DNA from: Rhodamnia argentea
Taxonomy: Eukaryota; Streptophyta; Magnoliopsida; Myrtales; Myrtaceae
Assembly: GCF_020921035.1 (NCBI RefSeq)
Contig: NC_063156.1
Location: 28,382,283 to 28,446,282 of the forward strand
Direction: 5' to 3'
DNA length: 64,000 nucleotides
The notes below the pieces were generated by a model, which was not told the origin of the DNA, did no database searches, and saw only the letters and a list, made by a program, of their open reading frames with translations. This document shows positions 12,588-22,835 of the stretch, in pieces. The position numbers and the translations under genes were made by a program. Each line of letters starts with the position of its first letter. Position 1 is the first letter of the stretch.

Positions 12588-12770
12588 ACAAATGCCAAAC
12601 AACAACGCAGGGTTTGTAGGTGGAAGCACACTCTCATCCTTCAATTCCTCCAGAACAAATGTGTCATCATAAGCAATTGGCAGCTGATCACCAGATTTAG
12701 TTATGAACATATTTTCCACACCATTTGCAACGGCTTGTTATGCACGTGTAGGTTCAACATCCTCATCATC
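12588..12770 (-). pseudogene. possible decayed exon of an unidentified gene
   Basis: On the minus strand one frame reads DDDEDVEPTRA, a single stop, then about 48 sense codons including VENMFITKSGDQLPIAYDDT and FVLEELKDESVLPPTNPA. The residue composition and the acidic start look like real protein rather than random AT-rich DNA. No start, splice context or family could be assigned, so this is only a candidate fragment. Confidence 0.3.
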
Positions 12771-13739
12771 ATCCCCGTGTAGAGATGTCAACATGAATAT
12801 ATTGATAAAAACACATCAAATACCTGTAAAGAACTCTCAAATCTAGTTTGGGAGAATAAAATCCCTAGATCTTGACATAAATCTAAATTGAGAGAGGAGA
12901 TCCGCCTAATTTCGGAGAGGTTGTGAAGCCACGTCATGAACATCATTCTCGGTGACTATTGAATGGACGAATGGTTGAATTGATATTCATGTCCACCCAA
13001 GATCAACTGCAAAAAATTATTCACATAAAATCAGTTGCATAAATTTATTCACACACGCAAACTCGCAAAACAGATTGAGAGAGAAAGAAAGTAAAATAAA
13101 GTAAAAAAATAAAAGAAAATCAGAGACTGAAATATGAGGAACCATGAATGATTATTTTCAAACCTGAGAAATAATGCGTAGGCATAGATAGAATGATCGA
13201 ACACTAACATTAGGCCTATCTTTATTATGGTAACATCAACCATCCGTGGAAAACTTGTGCTATAAACATATAAAAAAATTTACTCAATTAGTGACCAATC
13301 TGTTAGCATCGACAAATGAAAAAATCCTTTTAATCAATACGACACCGATACGTAGTTCGATGTTAATTAATTTTGTTATTAATAGTTGACATGGCATCGA
13401 TGTAAAAATAGGCGTTAAGCGATCAGATTATCGATAGGATACTGACGGGCAATGAAACTTGTCGATAATCATAAATATCGATGACCAAGTATTGTGTTAT
13501 CGATATACGGTGGCGATTGGCTGGCAATTGACACGCTTAGTAGAATCATTCAAGTGTTAAAGAATGATAGCCGAAAGCAATGAAAATGCCAATTGAGAAG
13601 CTATCAAAAGTTTAAAGAAAAAATTAACGGGCAATTGTGGATAGCAATTATGGAGTTGAAGCTAAGCCTAGTGATAACTGAAGAATTATAATCGCTTGTG
13701 AATAAGATAAGTGCAGAGTCATGAAGTATGATCGTGGAG

Positions 13740-14100
13740 CCGAAAATCAAGAATATGCGGTAGTAACTTCAAATTTGAATATTTAACCGCTGTAACATTA
13801 TGTAATGGACTATATAAGCCGTCGAGTTGAATGATTAGTAGAAGGCTCTCCCCCGATTAACAATACAAATATTGTATCTTTTAACTTATCAATTTAACTT
13901 GCCAGTTGTTGTACTTAACTTTTCTTTAGTGTAGCTTGCACTGGTTCTTGTTTTGGTTAAGCTTGTTAAGCTTAAACCTTTCATGTCTGAACATGCCACG
14001 AAACCCGGTTCGAATAAAAAATCGAAGATCCAACCTCTAGGGAAAGATATTTCGTTGCGCGGAGCCATTCCTGGCGTAACGAAATCTACTTGTAGAAAAA
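13740..14100 (+). repeat. LTR-like promoter segment (tentative)
   Basis: A TATA-type motif (actatataagccg, about 13808-13820) is followed by a pyrimidine-rich stretch with T-rich words, as in the R/U5 part of plant LTRs. I could not find matched TG...CA ends or a target duplication, so solo-LTR status is a guess. Confidence 0.25.
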
Positions 14101-14540
14101 ATTGATATCATTTATCATTTATTCTGCAAAATAATTTATTTCCCAAAACTAAATAAAAGGAAGGGTTTATACCACACACAAAAAAAAAAAAATCCCAACT
14201 AGTAAATTTTTGATAAATTTACCCCGACTAATTTTTTTACCATCGGAATCCCAAACTAGAACATTTTCGACAAATTTACCGCCACCAAAACTTGTACCCC
14301 ATTAGTTTTTTTTTTTTCAAATTGTGTTCATAACACAAAAAAAAAATGCTAAACTAATACACTTGTGCAAACGGAGAGTAAAACTCTGAGACTTATATAT
14401 TCGTCAACCGTCACGTGTTATTTAACTCAGTAATTTGATGGTAAACTTTAATGAAAACTAGTATAGGTAAATTTATCATAATCGTACTAGTTTTGATTTT
14501 TTTTTATGGTTAAAAAAATTATTTTGGAGTATACTTATTA

Positions 14541-15744
14541 GGGAAAATGCCAAAAAAGGGCCCTAACTATACTCATTTTCTCAATTAAGGGCCCGAAGTG
14601 CAACTTGTCTCAAAAAGGAGCCTGAAGTGCCTTCTTTCGGTTCAAATAAAGGCCCGAGTGGGGACATTTTCGTCTTTTTACATTTTGAGATTTTTTTGCC
14701 TTTTTTCCTTCTTCTTTTTTTTTTCCTTTTTCTTTCTTGTTTCCTTTTGTTCTCTTCCTCATTGCCGGTGGCCGTGCGCCGAGCGGCCACCTCACGGCGT
14801 TTTTCGGGAGATTTGTCCTATAACCGAAGATGGATAGAGAGATTTCACCGACTCCGCTCACTCCGGTTCTTGCCGTTACTCTATTGGTTTCTTTCACCCG
14901 AAGATCCTTTCCCATTGTTGCCCTCTCTCTTCCGTTGCGAATACGATGACAACGACGAAGACGAGGAGGAGAAGGATGAAAATAGGCGACCCAACCCGAA
15001 GATGGAGCCCGCCTTAATCGAACCGATTGGGACGTTGAGGACCGGACCGACCTGTCAGAGGATTCTCTAAGCAGCGGGAGGCTCGGATTTGAGGCATCGG
15101 AGGTAGATTTGGAGTTGCGGTGGAGAAAATGCATCACCAATTTGGACGTAGATTGGGTGTTCTTCCGACTGGACTCAACACGCTTAGGGTTTTGATTCGG
15201 GTACGCCTTATTGAGGCAGAGGAGCTCCTTCCAGGGGCCGGAGTTCATCTTGATCCTCCGGCTGCGCTTGGAGTTGTTTTCCGACGACCGTAGGCCCGCC
15301 GCACAGGGCGCTTCCCGCGGCGGCTTCGCGGTGGAGAGCCGGAGCGGGATGATTTTCCCGTCGGAGAAGAGCTCGTCGACCGGGAGCACAGCGATCGCAT
15401 CTTTGAGGCGTAACTCGAAGTCTCCCCCGGGGGGGCGCGGGGGACCCCCCGCAAATCCATTGCGGGACAAGGTGGGGAAGCGATCGGCTTGGGCGAGGGG
15501 TCGCCGTCGGGGAAGTCGCAGATGAAAGAGGTGCGGAGGCTAGCCATCCGTACGCCTGTGCAAGGGAAAGAGGAAAGAAAAAAAAAGGAAAAAAATTCTC
15601 AAAATGTAAAAAACGTAAGTGTCCCATTCAGGCCCTTGTTTGAACTGAAAGAAGGCACCTCAGGCCTCTTTTTGAGATAAGTTACACTTCGGGCCCTCCA
15701 TTGAGAAAATAAGCATAGTTGGAGCCCTTTTTTGGCATTTTCCC
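14541..15744. mobile_element. Pack-MULE with long terminal inverted repeats
   Basis: The 1.2-kb element begins GGGAAAATGCC and ends GGCATTTTCCC. Inverted arms of about 150-170 bp carry 'aagggcccgaagtg' and 'ggagcctgaagtgcc' in one orientation and their complements in the other. The flanks tacttatta (14532-14540) and tccttatta (15745-15753) match at 8 of 9 positions, the length expected of Mutator-like insertion. No transposase is present. The interior carries a host-gene fragment, annotated separately. Confidence 0.85.
14900..15547 (-). pseudogene. captured fragment of a DUF1645/MAKR-like gene
   Basis: On the minus strand inside the Pack-MULE, one frame encodes FELRLKDAIAVLPVDELFSD, GKIIPLRLS, a basic Ser/Lys/Arg region (SKRSRRIKMNSGPWKELL) and a Ser-rich tail with FLHRNSKSTSD. 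Plant DUF1645 and membrane-associated-kinase-regulator-like proteins share this layout: a DELF..G.I.PL.L motif, then a basic WKELL motif, then serine runs. A second overlapping frame at 15547-15460 (MASLRTSFICDFPDGDPSP) looks like the original N-terminus, so a frameshift separates the two parts. The fragment is truncated and unlikely to make a functional protein. Family assignment is from motif memory and moderately sure. Confidence 0.6.
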
Positions 15745-15754
15745 TCCTTATTAT

Positions 15755-17169
15755 ATGCGTACTTATTCGAGGATTTCGAGAGAGTATTAACCCGGAAAGA
15801 AAACTTCTAAATAGAAATCCATAAAGGCGGTTTTATACAAAAAAAAAAAAAAAAAGGGGGGTGGGGGGAAAGGGGGGCCCCACACCACGCGGCTCTCAAG
15901 ACGAGCTCCACCGGTCGAGATATTGCCTTCGAAAGGGGAGGAGCGTGAGATGGTCGGTCCAAAACAAACGCGAAACCGAGATGGCGACGCGTCGTGCGCC
16001 AAAGTCTGGAGTGGATGTCGCAGTCGTTGGTTGTGGGAAGCGGGAGTCGACAGCGACCTCGGTTTGACCGAAGCTGAGTCGGGCTCAGGCGGCCGTCGGC
16101 AAACGGCGGCCCCCACGTGGGGTCCTCGGGGACGACGACCGGTGGGTCCCGCTACAAAGTCCCGCGCGTTTCGTCAATCCCCGTTCACACCCGGGACCGG
16201 CCAAGCAGGTGGAGTGGAAATCGCGTCCCACGCGGTAAGCAGGCCCCACTAAACTAGAAAAGAGAATAAAACAGAACAAGATAGAGTAGTATTTTTTTTT
16301 CTATTTTATTTTATTTTTCTCAGGTTAGGTGTTGGCTCTTTTTCCCTTAAGATAAAAGGGGAAAAGCCAAAGCGTGAGATTCGACGTGCGTGGACTAGAT
16401 TTAGTGAACTTTGCAATCGACACTTCCGAAACTGAATTTCAATCGCCAGATGCATTGGGCCTTTCGTTCTTTTGCAAATGTCTCCATTCCGATCGGGATC
16501 CGACCGGCGTAATGGTGACGCGGCAAACAAACATCCGATTTACGAATGCCGCGTCGTTACTACCCTTGTGGGTTTCACCCGGAAACATGGCTCGATTTCG
16601 ATCGATTTGCCCCAGTGGGCATCCCGACGAGTCGCGAATTACCAGGCATGGCATCTTGATCGTCTCTTGACCTAACGAGTAGGAAACTAAATTTCAATTA
16701 CGATGCCGATATGTCGGAGAGAACCCAAAAGGAAACAAAAGGAATTTTCTAGAAAGAAAAGTCGATTCTCATGGATAATTAATGTTAGTTTTTACGGGAC
16801 ATTTCATTAACACCCGAGATACCATGTACGGGAACCCCAATCTCCCACACATTGACCAACCACCAGCCACCGTATCTCTCTCTCAGATGACCACATCGAC
16901 CTTGTCGTCTGAGATCTGAGCTTCCATGGATGACGTCAGTTCGAAGGTCTTTCATGGCTTCTACGACCTCGATCTAAGGTGGTGGTTGGCATCGAATAAC
17001 CTCAATTTAAGGGTTGCATACGATGCCCCGTCCCCACGAGGTAGACGGAGATGGGTACCGGAGATAGACGAAGCAACCGTGGCTGTGATGGCTAAAATAG
17101 GGTTTGGACATTGGGTATAAAGTTTCCAAGTAATTGGATATATGAAATTAGCGACAGTTTAGGGATGAT
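15755..17169. other. intergenic; GC-rich island 15850-16260
   Basis: A poly-A run followed by a G-rich stretch (15839-15885) leads into about 400 bp of unusually GC-rich sequence, then AT-rich DNA. Open frames across 15923-16252 and 16374-16675 give no recognisable protein. The short ORF at 16926-17120 is likewise unsupported. I see no gene here. Confidence 0.35.
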
Positions 17170-17760
17170 AATTGATGGCCTGGTATCATTTGTTTCGCGA
17201 AAAATGGATAATTTGAAATAAATATATGAGAAAATGATTGCTTAGGTATGCTTATAAAAATGAGTAAACGGAAAATATTTTCACTGTATAAAAACATAAA
17301 AAGTTAGACATAAATTGTCGTCGATATCGAAAACCTTTTTCATAAGTTAACTATATTAAACTATTCTAGCGGTAATTTGTTTTTCTCGAGAGCAAACGGA
17401 GCCTTAGTAATTAACTGGTATTTGGTTACAGAAGTGAAGATGTAAAGTTGGGAATGACGGAACAGTGAAACGGATGTTTGAAATGTAGGAATAATCAATT
17501 GAATTTTCTCATAACATTCCATATTACAAAGGGAAAAAATATTTTTAGGCTTTGTTTGTGTGGCGAAAAATAAATGACTTAAAAAATAAATGAAAATATA
17601 ATATTTTCATCATTGGTGAAAGTGTTTACAAATAAATTATTGTCGATAAAAATATTATTTTCATTAATTATTTATTTTAAGCCATAAAAACGATTATTTT
17701 TAAGAAAATATTTATCATATAATTAATCTTTAAAAAATTATTCATTTTTCGCAAAATAGA
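17170..17760. repeat. two AT-rich MITE-like elements of one family
   Basis: Element one spans about 17175-17405 (left 'tttgtttcgcgaaaaatgga', right 'ctcgagagcaaacggagcct'). Element two spans about 17550-17758 (left 'ggctttgtttgtgtggcgaaaaataaatgac', right 'attcatttttcgcaaaata'). Both have self-complementary ends and 'aaaatattttcat' cores. Exact borders and target duplications could not be fixed. Diverged related sequence occurs at 2190-2410. Confidence 0.5.
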
Positions 17761-18798
17761 TAAATCTTTGGACTCTCTTGATCTTCCCTCCCCGTAAATA
17801 ATTGTCAGAGTTTTCTCCCATACGATGACAAAGTATTGGTCAATGAGCATCTTCATCCACACAATATGTTTAGGCCCGATTGAGTAATCTTTCCCAATCT
17901 CTTCGTTTTCATCCATTTGTTAACCTACTTTCTTTTAAATCGCGGAAAATTAATGTCTCAACAAAGATTTTCTTAATTTTGATCGTTTCTATCGCATAAA
18001 AAACAAGTAAATGAAAAAATATTCTTCAATATAAATATTTAGGTATAATTTTTTTTTATTAGTAGGAAAAAAATACTTTGACCTTTTTTTTTAAATGATA
18101 GAAAGGATCGAAATCGAGAAATGTTTTTTCCTATATTATTAAGTCAAAGTAAATGAAGCGAAGTGGAGTCCATTTCCGTTAATAATCAGAGTAATATTCA
18201 CGAACATTGATTATTTACTCCATCAACTGATTACCCACCTATCCCCTGGCCATATGAGTTATACGTTTTCATTTAATTGATCAACTCCATACTTATAACT
18301 ATTAAAATGGGACGTAAACTCATTTGTTAACCCGTATATAATGGACTGAGCTATTACATGATTTAGTTATATTTAATAAATGAATTATAATGAGATTAAA
18401 CATGATATGAGTATTAAATTGGTCGTACATAGGTTTACAACTTTTTTAGACCGGCACACCTCTGTGACTCTCTTCATTCTCTCTCTCTTCACTAGACCTT
18501 GAGCTCACTCATTTTGTACTTTCACTTTAGCTTGGATATGAATTTTTCTAAATTGAATTAAATATGTAAGTATTTATAAAAGTATTATAAATAGTTAAAC
18601 GGGTCCATTTGGATCAAGTCATTTATGACTCGATCGAAACTCAACTCGACCTATCCATTTGACGAGTGTGCTTATACATCAGTCTTATGTGATTGTTTCT
18701 GTTGCCGCATTGAAAATGTTCTCATAGCAATTAAGAGTGAAGCATTGACAATCTGACAGTGCAATTTGAATGGCAGAGTGGAACATTTTATAAATAAT
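17761..18798. other. intergenic AT-rich DNA
   Basis: No gene or clear repeat border seen. CT-rich words occur near 18470-18500. Confidence 0.35.
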
Positions 18799-18814
18799 AA
18801 AAAGGTCGGAACAT

Positions 18815-19574
18815 AACTCTCTCGCCTCCTCTCCACAAGCGCTGTCGCCAACTTCCCTCCTCTCCGCAGAACTTTTCTGAGGGGCATCCCTCCCCCTCCC
18901 CCTCTTTCTCCTTTTTCCACATCTTTTATATCCTGATCTTCTTTCAAATTTTTTTTTTTAAAATTTCGCGGACGATCCCATTGACTTTCTCGAAGGAACT
19001 TGCTACTTCGGATCTGCTCGCTTGATCCGACTCCGATGCTTGCTCTATATAGTCGAGCACGGCTTTTCTACTATTTTGATAATCGACTTATCTGAAAGTA
19101 ATTTTGTGATCAATCAATATCTATTTTGCAGGTCTTCTTTCCCGATCTAGAGTTATATTTAGATCTGGATGCTCTTTCTCTTTCGATCTAAAAATAGATC
19201 TGGAATTTACAATGTGTTATCTATTTTTTCTCACCCCGTTAAGGTTATTGTTGCCTCAATACGAGATTGGGATTGTTATTGTCTCTATACGATGATAGTG
19301 CTGAAAACGCCGAATCTAGGTGCGCACCACCTTTTAGCAAAGTCGTAGTTATTGGAGTGAAAAATCTTGGCATGTGCTCATCACCGATGCGGATACAAGG
19401 TTCAGAGATTGGCCACCGATTATGCTTTGATGCTGATGTGTTTTTATGAAATAAGCGAGTCGCTGCATGCTATATTATGTTGATTTATCTTTTAAATTTA
19501 TTTATTTCGTTCGATCTACAATCTTATGTATTACCCTTTCGGGTGAAAAGAAATATTTTTTTTTTCGAAAAGAA
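18815..19574 (+). mobile_element. retroposed (LINE/SINE-type) insertion with 16-bp target duplication
   Basis: A 760-bp body is flanked by perfect direct repeats AAAAAGGTCGGAACAT at 18799-18814 and 19575-19590. This is the long, A-rich-start duplication typical of target-primed reverse transcription. The body starts CT-rich, passes through 'tctagatctggatgc'-type repeated words, and ends in a T-rich then A-rich tail (cgaaaagaaaaaaa), placing the 3' end on the right. It has no open reading frame of note. A diverged relative of its 3' half lies at 7765-8070, so it belongs to a repeat family. Whether it is a SINE, a deleted LINE or a retroposed transcript is undecided. Confidence 0.75.
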
Positions 19575-19590
19575 AAAAAGGTCGGAACAT

Positions 19591-20609
19591 CATTCTCAAC
19601 TCATTGCTAAAAGTCTCCACATGAAACAACTCTGCCTGCAAATTGTGACTTGGGCATCTTGGAAAATGTACAAGCTTTGTCGGACATCACGTCATAAACA
19701 GTTGAACATGCGGCTACTGCCGTTGAAAGTCCGCTGGCATAATCCGACCACTCTTACGAGCCTTTTTCGATGCACTCGGAAGTTGGAGTAGATACCAATA
19801 ACTAGACGTGGTTGGTTTCGGTTCCTAAAAAAAATGGAATTGTCGGTTTCGGGCTAATTCCGATTTCGGTTCGGAATCGTCGGTTCCTAGACCCAACGGC
19901 TCTTTTTCCCTCGACCTCCTCCCCTTTTTTTTAAAAAAAAAACGGGTTGGAACCGTGGGCCCGGTCAACGGGCCGATTCCTGGCCCACGGTTCCATTTGG
20001 TCATGTCTACCAATAAGTACTTTTCCACAATTTTTTTCTTAATCTATATTTTGATTTGGACTAATTTGCTGTTGATAATTCATCCACAATCTCCATGAGG
20101 ATTCTTGAAAATTATAAAAGGAAAAAAAAATTCCCCCTAATGAATTGAGTAAATAATCAAAATATTAACTTGCCTTTTGATTCTAAATGTCCTTTTTTTT
20201 TCTTGACCGAGTGTTGTTTTCTTTCATTTTTGCTTTATGATTTTCTACACTCGTTCAACTATGACCTTTTGCTTAAAAACACAATAGTAATAGGTGAGAA
20301 ATGCTTTTCTAACAATACTATCGAGTCTCGTATAATTTCAACCGTAGATCCACACACATCACCTCATATTTTGCATTGAATGAAAAATCGTATGGTCAGA
20401 ACTAATCGACAATGCTGTTAGACTATCGGGCTAGCAGCTTCTATAATAAATGATGACTTCTTTCGACTAAAAAAGGAAATATATGACGTGCATGGCAATA
20501 TTTATGCTTTAAAAATCAATTTCTAGTTAGAAGTTGATTTTTTTATTTATACTTCTGAGCAAAGTTAATTTTTCTACTTTTGTACGTAAATAAATACTTT
20601 TTACTTATT
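19591..20609. other. intergenic
   Basis: Contains a 'ttcggttcggaatcgtcggttcc'-type degenerate repeat around 19815-19990, a motif pattern also present at 25150-25430. No gene is supported. Confidence 0.35.
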
Positions 20610-21197
20610 AGCCCAATACCCAAAAAAACTCTAACTTTAGCATTTGTGACAATTACATCCAAAACTTTTTGATCGCATAAAAAACCTCAAACTTTTACTT
20701 TTGTCCCAATTCTATCCGAAACTTTTACTTTTATCCTAATTCTGCAGGCCTAGTAAAAAAATAAAATAAACTCTTAAATTTAGCATATGTCCCAATTATA
20801 CCCAAAACTTTTTTTGTCTCATTTCCAATTTTTATTTTTGTCTCAATCCTACTATCTTTAGCCTTCTATCCATAATCACCATTAATTAATCCTACGTAGA
20901 ATTTTCGTGTCGTTAATGAATCATAACTTAGCAAAGCTAACATGAAAAAAATCCTTGAACTTCTTTTCTAGGGAAAAGTGTTAAAAAAAAGTCATAAACC
21001 TATTGCATTTGTGCCAATTCAATACTAAACCTTATGCATGGTTTCGGGCTCCATTTCTTCTTCTTTTGGCTCGGTGGGATCTGCCATCATGATATCAGCA
21101 ACCAGCTAAGTCTTTTCAAGGGAAGTATCGGATGAGGCCAATTCGGTCCTAAACCTTTCGTATTTGTGTTAATTTAGTCTTAAACCTACACAATAGG

Positions 21198-21714
21198 TGT
21201 GACATCCCCTTGTCCCACATTGCTTAGGAGGGGAGTCTTGGGCTTGTTTATATGGCAATGGGCCCTCTTAACTTGCAAGACGCGTTTTTCGGGCGTTGTA
21301 TGGGCGACGCTCGGAGAAACAAAACCGTGAGGACCGTGTGTCCAAAGCGGACAATATCTTGCAAAGTGGCACGGTGGAAGCGCGTGGGGCCCAAGCCGTT
21401 ACGGTTGGTATCAGAGCCGACTTCCGACAGCATGTGTGAACCACGGTGGGCGCTCGCGGGTGCCGCCGAGGGCACAGTGGGGACGCCGTGCCGCTAAGGG
21501 GGGGATTATGTGATATCCCCTTGTCCCACATTGCTTAGGAGGGGAGTCTTGGGCTTGTTTATATGGCAATGGGCCCTCTTAACTTGCAAGACGCGTTTTT
21601 CGGGCGTTGTATGGGCGACGCTCGGAGGAACAAAACCGTGAAGACTGTGTGTCCAAAGCGGACAATATCTTGCAAAGTGGCGTAGCGGAAGCGCGTAGGG
21701 CCCAAGCTGTTACA
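21198..21714 (+). mobile_element. complete TRIM retrotransposon
   Basis: Two 206-bp direct LTRs (21198-21403 and 21509-21714, TGTGACATCC...GTTACG and TGTGATATCC...GTTACA) flank a 105-bp internal domain. Directly after LTR1 is the primer-binding site TGGTATCAGAGCC (21406-21418), complementary to initiator-Met tRNA. Directly before LTR2 is the purine tract AAGGGGGGGATTA (21496-21508). The 5-bp target duplication ATAGG is present at 21193-21197 and 21715-21719. There is no gag-pol, so mobilisation depends on enzymes supplied elsewhere. The LTRs differ at only a modest number of positions, so the insertion is not ancient. It sits inside the right inverted repeat of the middle MULE-like element. 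Confidence 0.95.
21406..21418 (+). other. TRIM primer-binding site (initiator-Met tRNA)
   Basis: TGGTATCAGAGCC, two bases after the end of LTR1, is the standard complement of the 3' end of plant initiator methionine tRNA used to prime minus-strand synthesis. Confidence 0.93.
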
Positions 21715-22191
21715 ATAGGTTTAGGACTTTTTTTTAACACTTCTCCCTCTTTTCTATTGCTTGCTTCTCTACATATTACCGGTAGATATAGAGTCACTCA
21801 AGACAGCGCGTTTCGTATTCTCTTCGATACTCAATAGTCCAAAGAATAGCTAGGCATAGAGATATTTGGATGAACGATTTAAAATTTCGAAATTTCATTG
21901 GTAAGTTCGGTGAGAAAATTTGAGCCACGTAAGATGAAGTAACAGTGATTATGGTCGGAAGTCCGACGGTGGTAGAATTAGGATGCAAGTAAAAGTTTGG
22001 GATTTTTTATGAGACAAAAAAAAGTTTCGGATATAATTGGGATATATGCCAAAGTAGAGGGGTTTTTTGGATATTAGTTCGTAGAATTGGGACAAAAGTA
22101 AAAGTTGGAGGTTATTTACGAGATAAAAAAAAAGTTTTGGATATAATTGTTACAAATGCTAAAGTTGGAGTGTTTTTTAGGTATTAGGCCT

Positions 22192-22835
22192 TTACCTATT
22201 GAAGAGGCTCCAAAACTACTTATGGAGTAGATAAATGCTATAAAAGTAGAAAAATGAAGTTGAATAAACAAAAGGATTTTTGCTCCGGAAGTTACATTAT
22301 TAATTGTAAAAATTTTGATCCAGAAGCACATCTAGAACATAAATTCTACTCCGAAAGTATTGTCATGCGTGCCCTTAGCTTATGTGCCATCCCCAATCAT
22401 TCACCTCTTTTTGAGTCTAAAATTGCAAAAACATATGGACAATGTCTTCGGAAATATTCTTAGATAAGACGGTTTATTCTGAAAGGGAATTACAGCTATG
22501 CAAAGGAATTCCATTTATCTTATGATTAGATTTAAAGTAAAACATAATAAGAGTCACATTTTATAAGTAGAATATTTGCAATTTGAATAATAGCTTACTT
22601 TGCTTTCCCAGGTCCTGGAAAATAAGTAATAGTTACGCTTAGAAGATATGATAAAGTGAATTTATGAACAAATTTTCACTAAGAATATTTTTACCATGAC
22701 AAAAAATTGGCAGACACATTAACGGCACAAATGCGCATATTTACACTGCTGAGTGCTAAATCTGCCTCTAATCCTGTGTTGAGAAAGATCATACACATTA
22801 CTTAAAACAAATCATTTGGCCGAGTATCGTAACGC
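22192..22835. other. intergenic, downstream flank of the EXO70 gene
   Basis: AT-rich. The part next to 22836 should contain the 3' UTR of the minus-strand EXO70 gene. The ORF at 22254-22463 has no recognisable content. Confidence 0.35.

Larger units (their letters stand above)
12200..14540. other. intergenic, with possible gene remnant and LTR-like sequence
   Basis: Mostly AT-rich non-coding DNA. A possible decayed exon lies at 12588-12770 (minus) and an LTR-like promoter segment at about 13740-14100; both are listed separately. The rest shows no coding or structured signal that I can support. Confidence 0.35.
20971..21747. mobile_element. middle MULE-like element of the nest, perfect 9-bp duplication
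   Basis: Terminal inverted repeats of about 34 bp: the left reads gggaaaagtgttaaaaaaaa, the right complement gggagaagtgttaaaaaaaa, and both continue into gtc(a/c)taaacctatt. Flanks TCTTTTCTA at 20962-20970 and 21748-21756 are identical, a perfect Mutator-type duplication. Without the inserted TRIM the element would be about 255 bp. No coding sequence. Confidence 0.88.
20610..22191. mobile_element. outer MULE-like element of a three-level nest
   Basis: The left end reads AGCCCAATACCCAAAAAAACTC and the right end, reverse-complemented, AGGCCTAATACCTAAAAAAC. Arms of ~150 bp repeat phrases such as 'aacttttacttttgtcccaattct' on one side and the complement on the other. Flanks ttacttatt (20601-20609) and ttacctatt (22192-22200) match at 8 of 9 positions. 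The element is non-coding and hosts a second element at 20971-21747. Confidence 0.8.
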
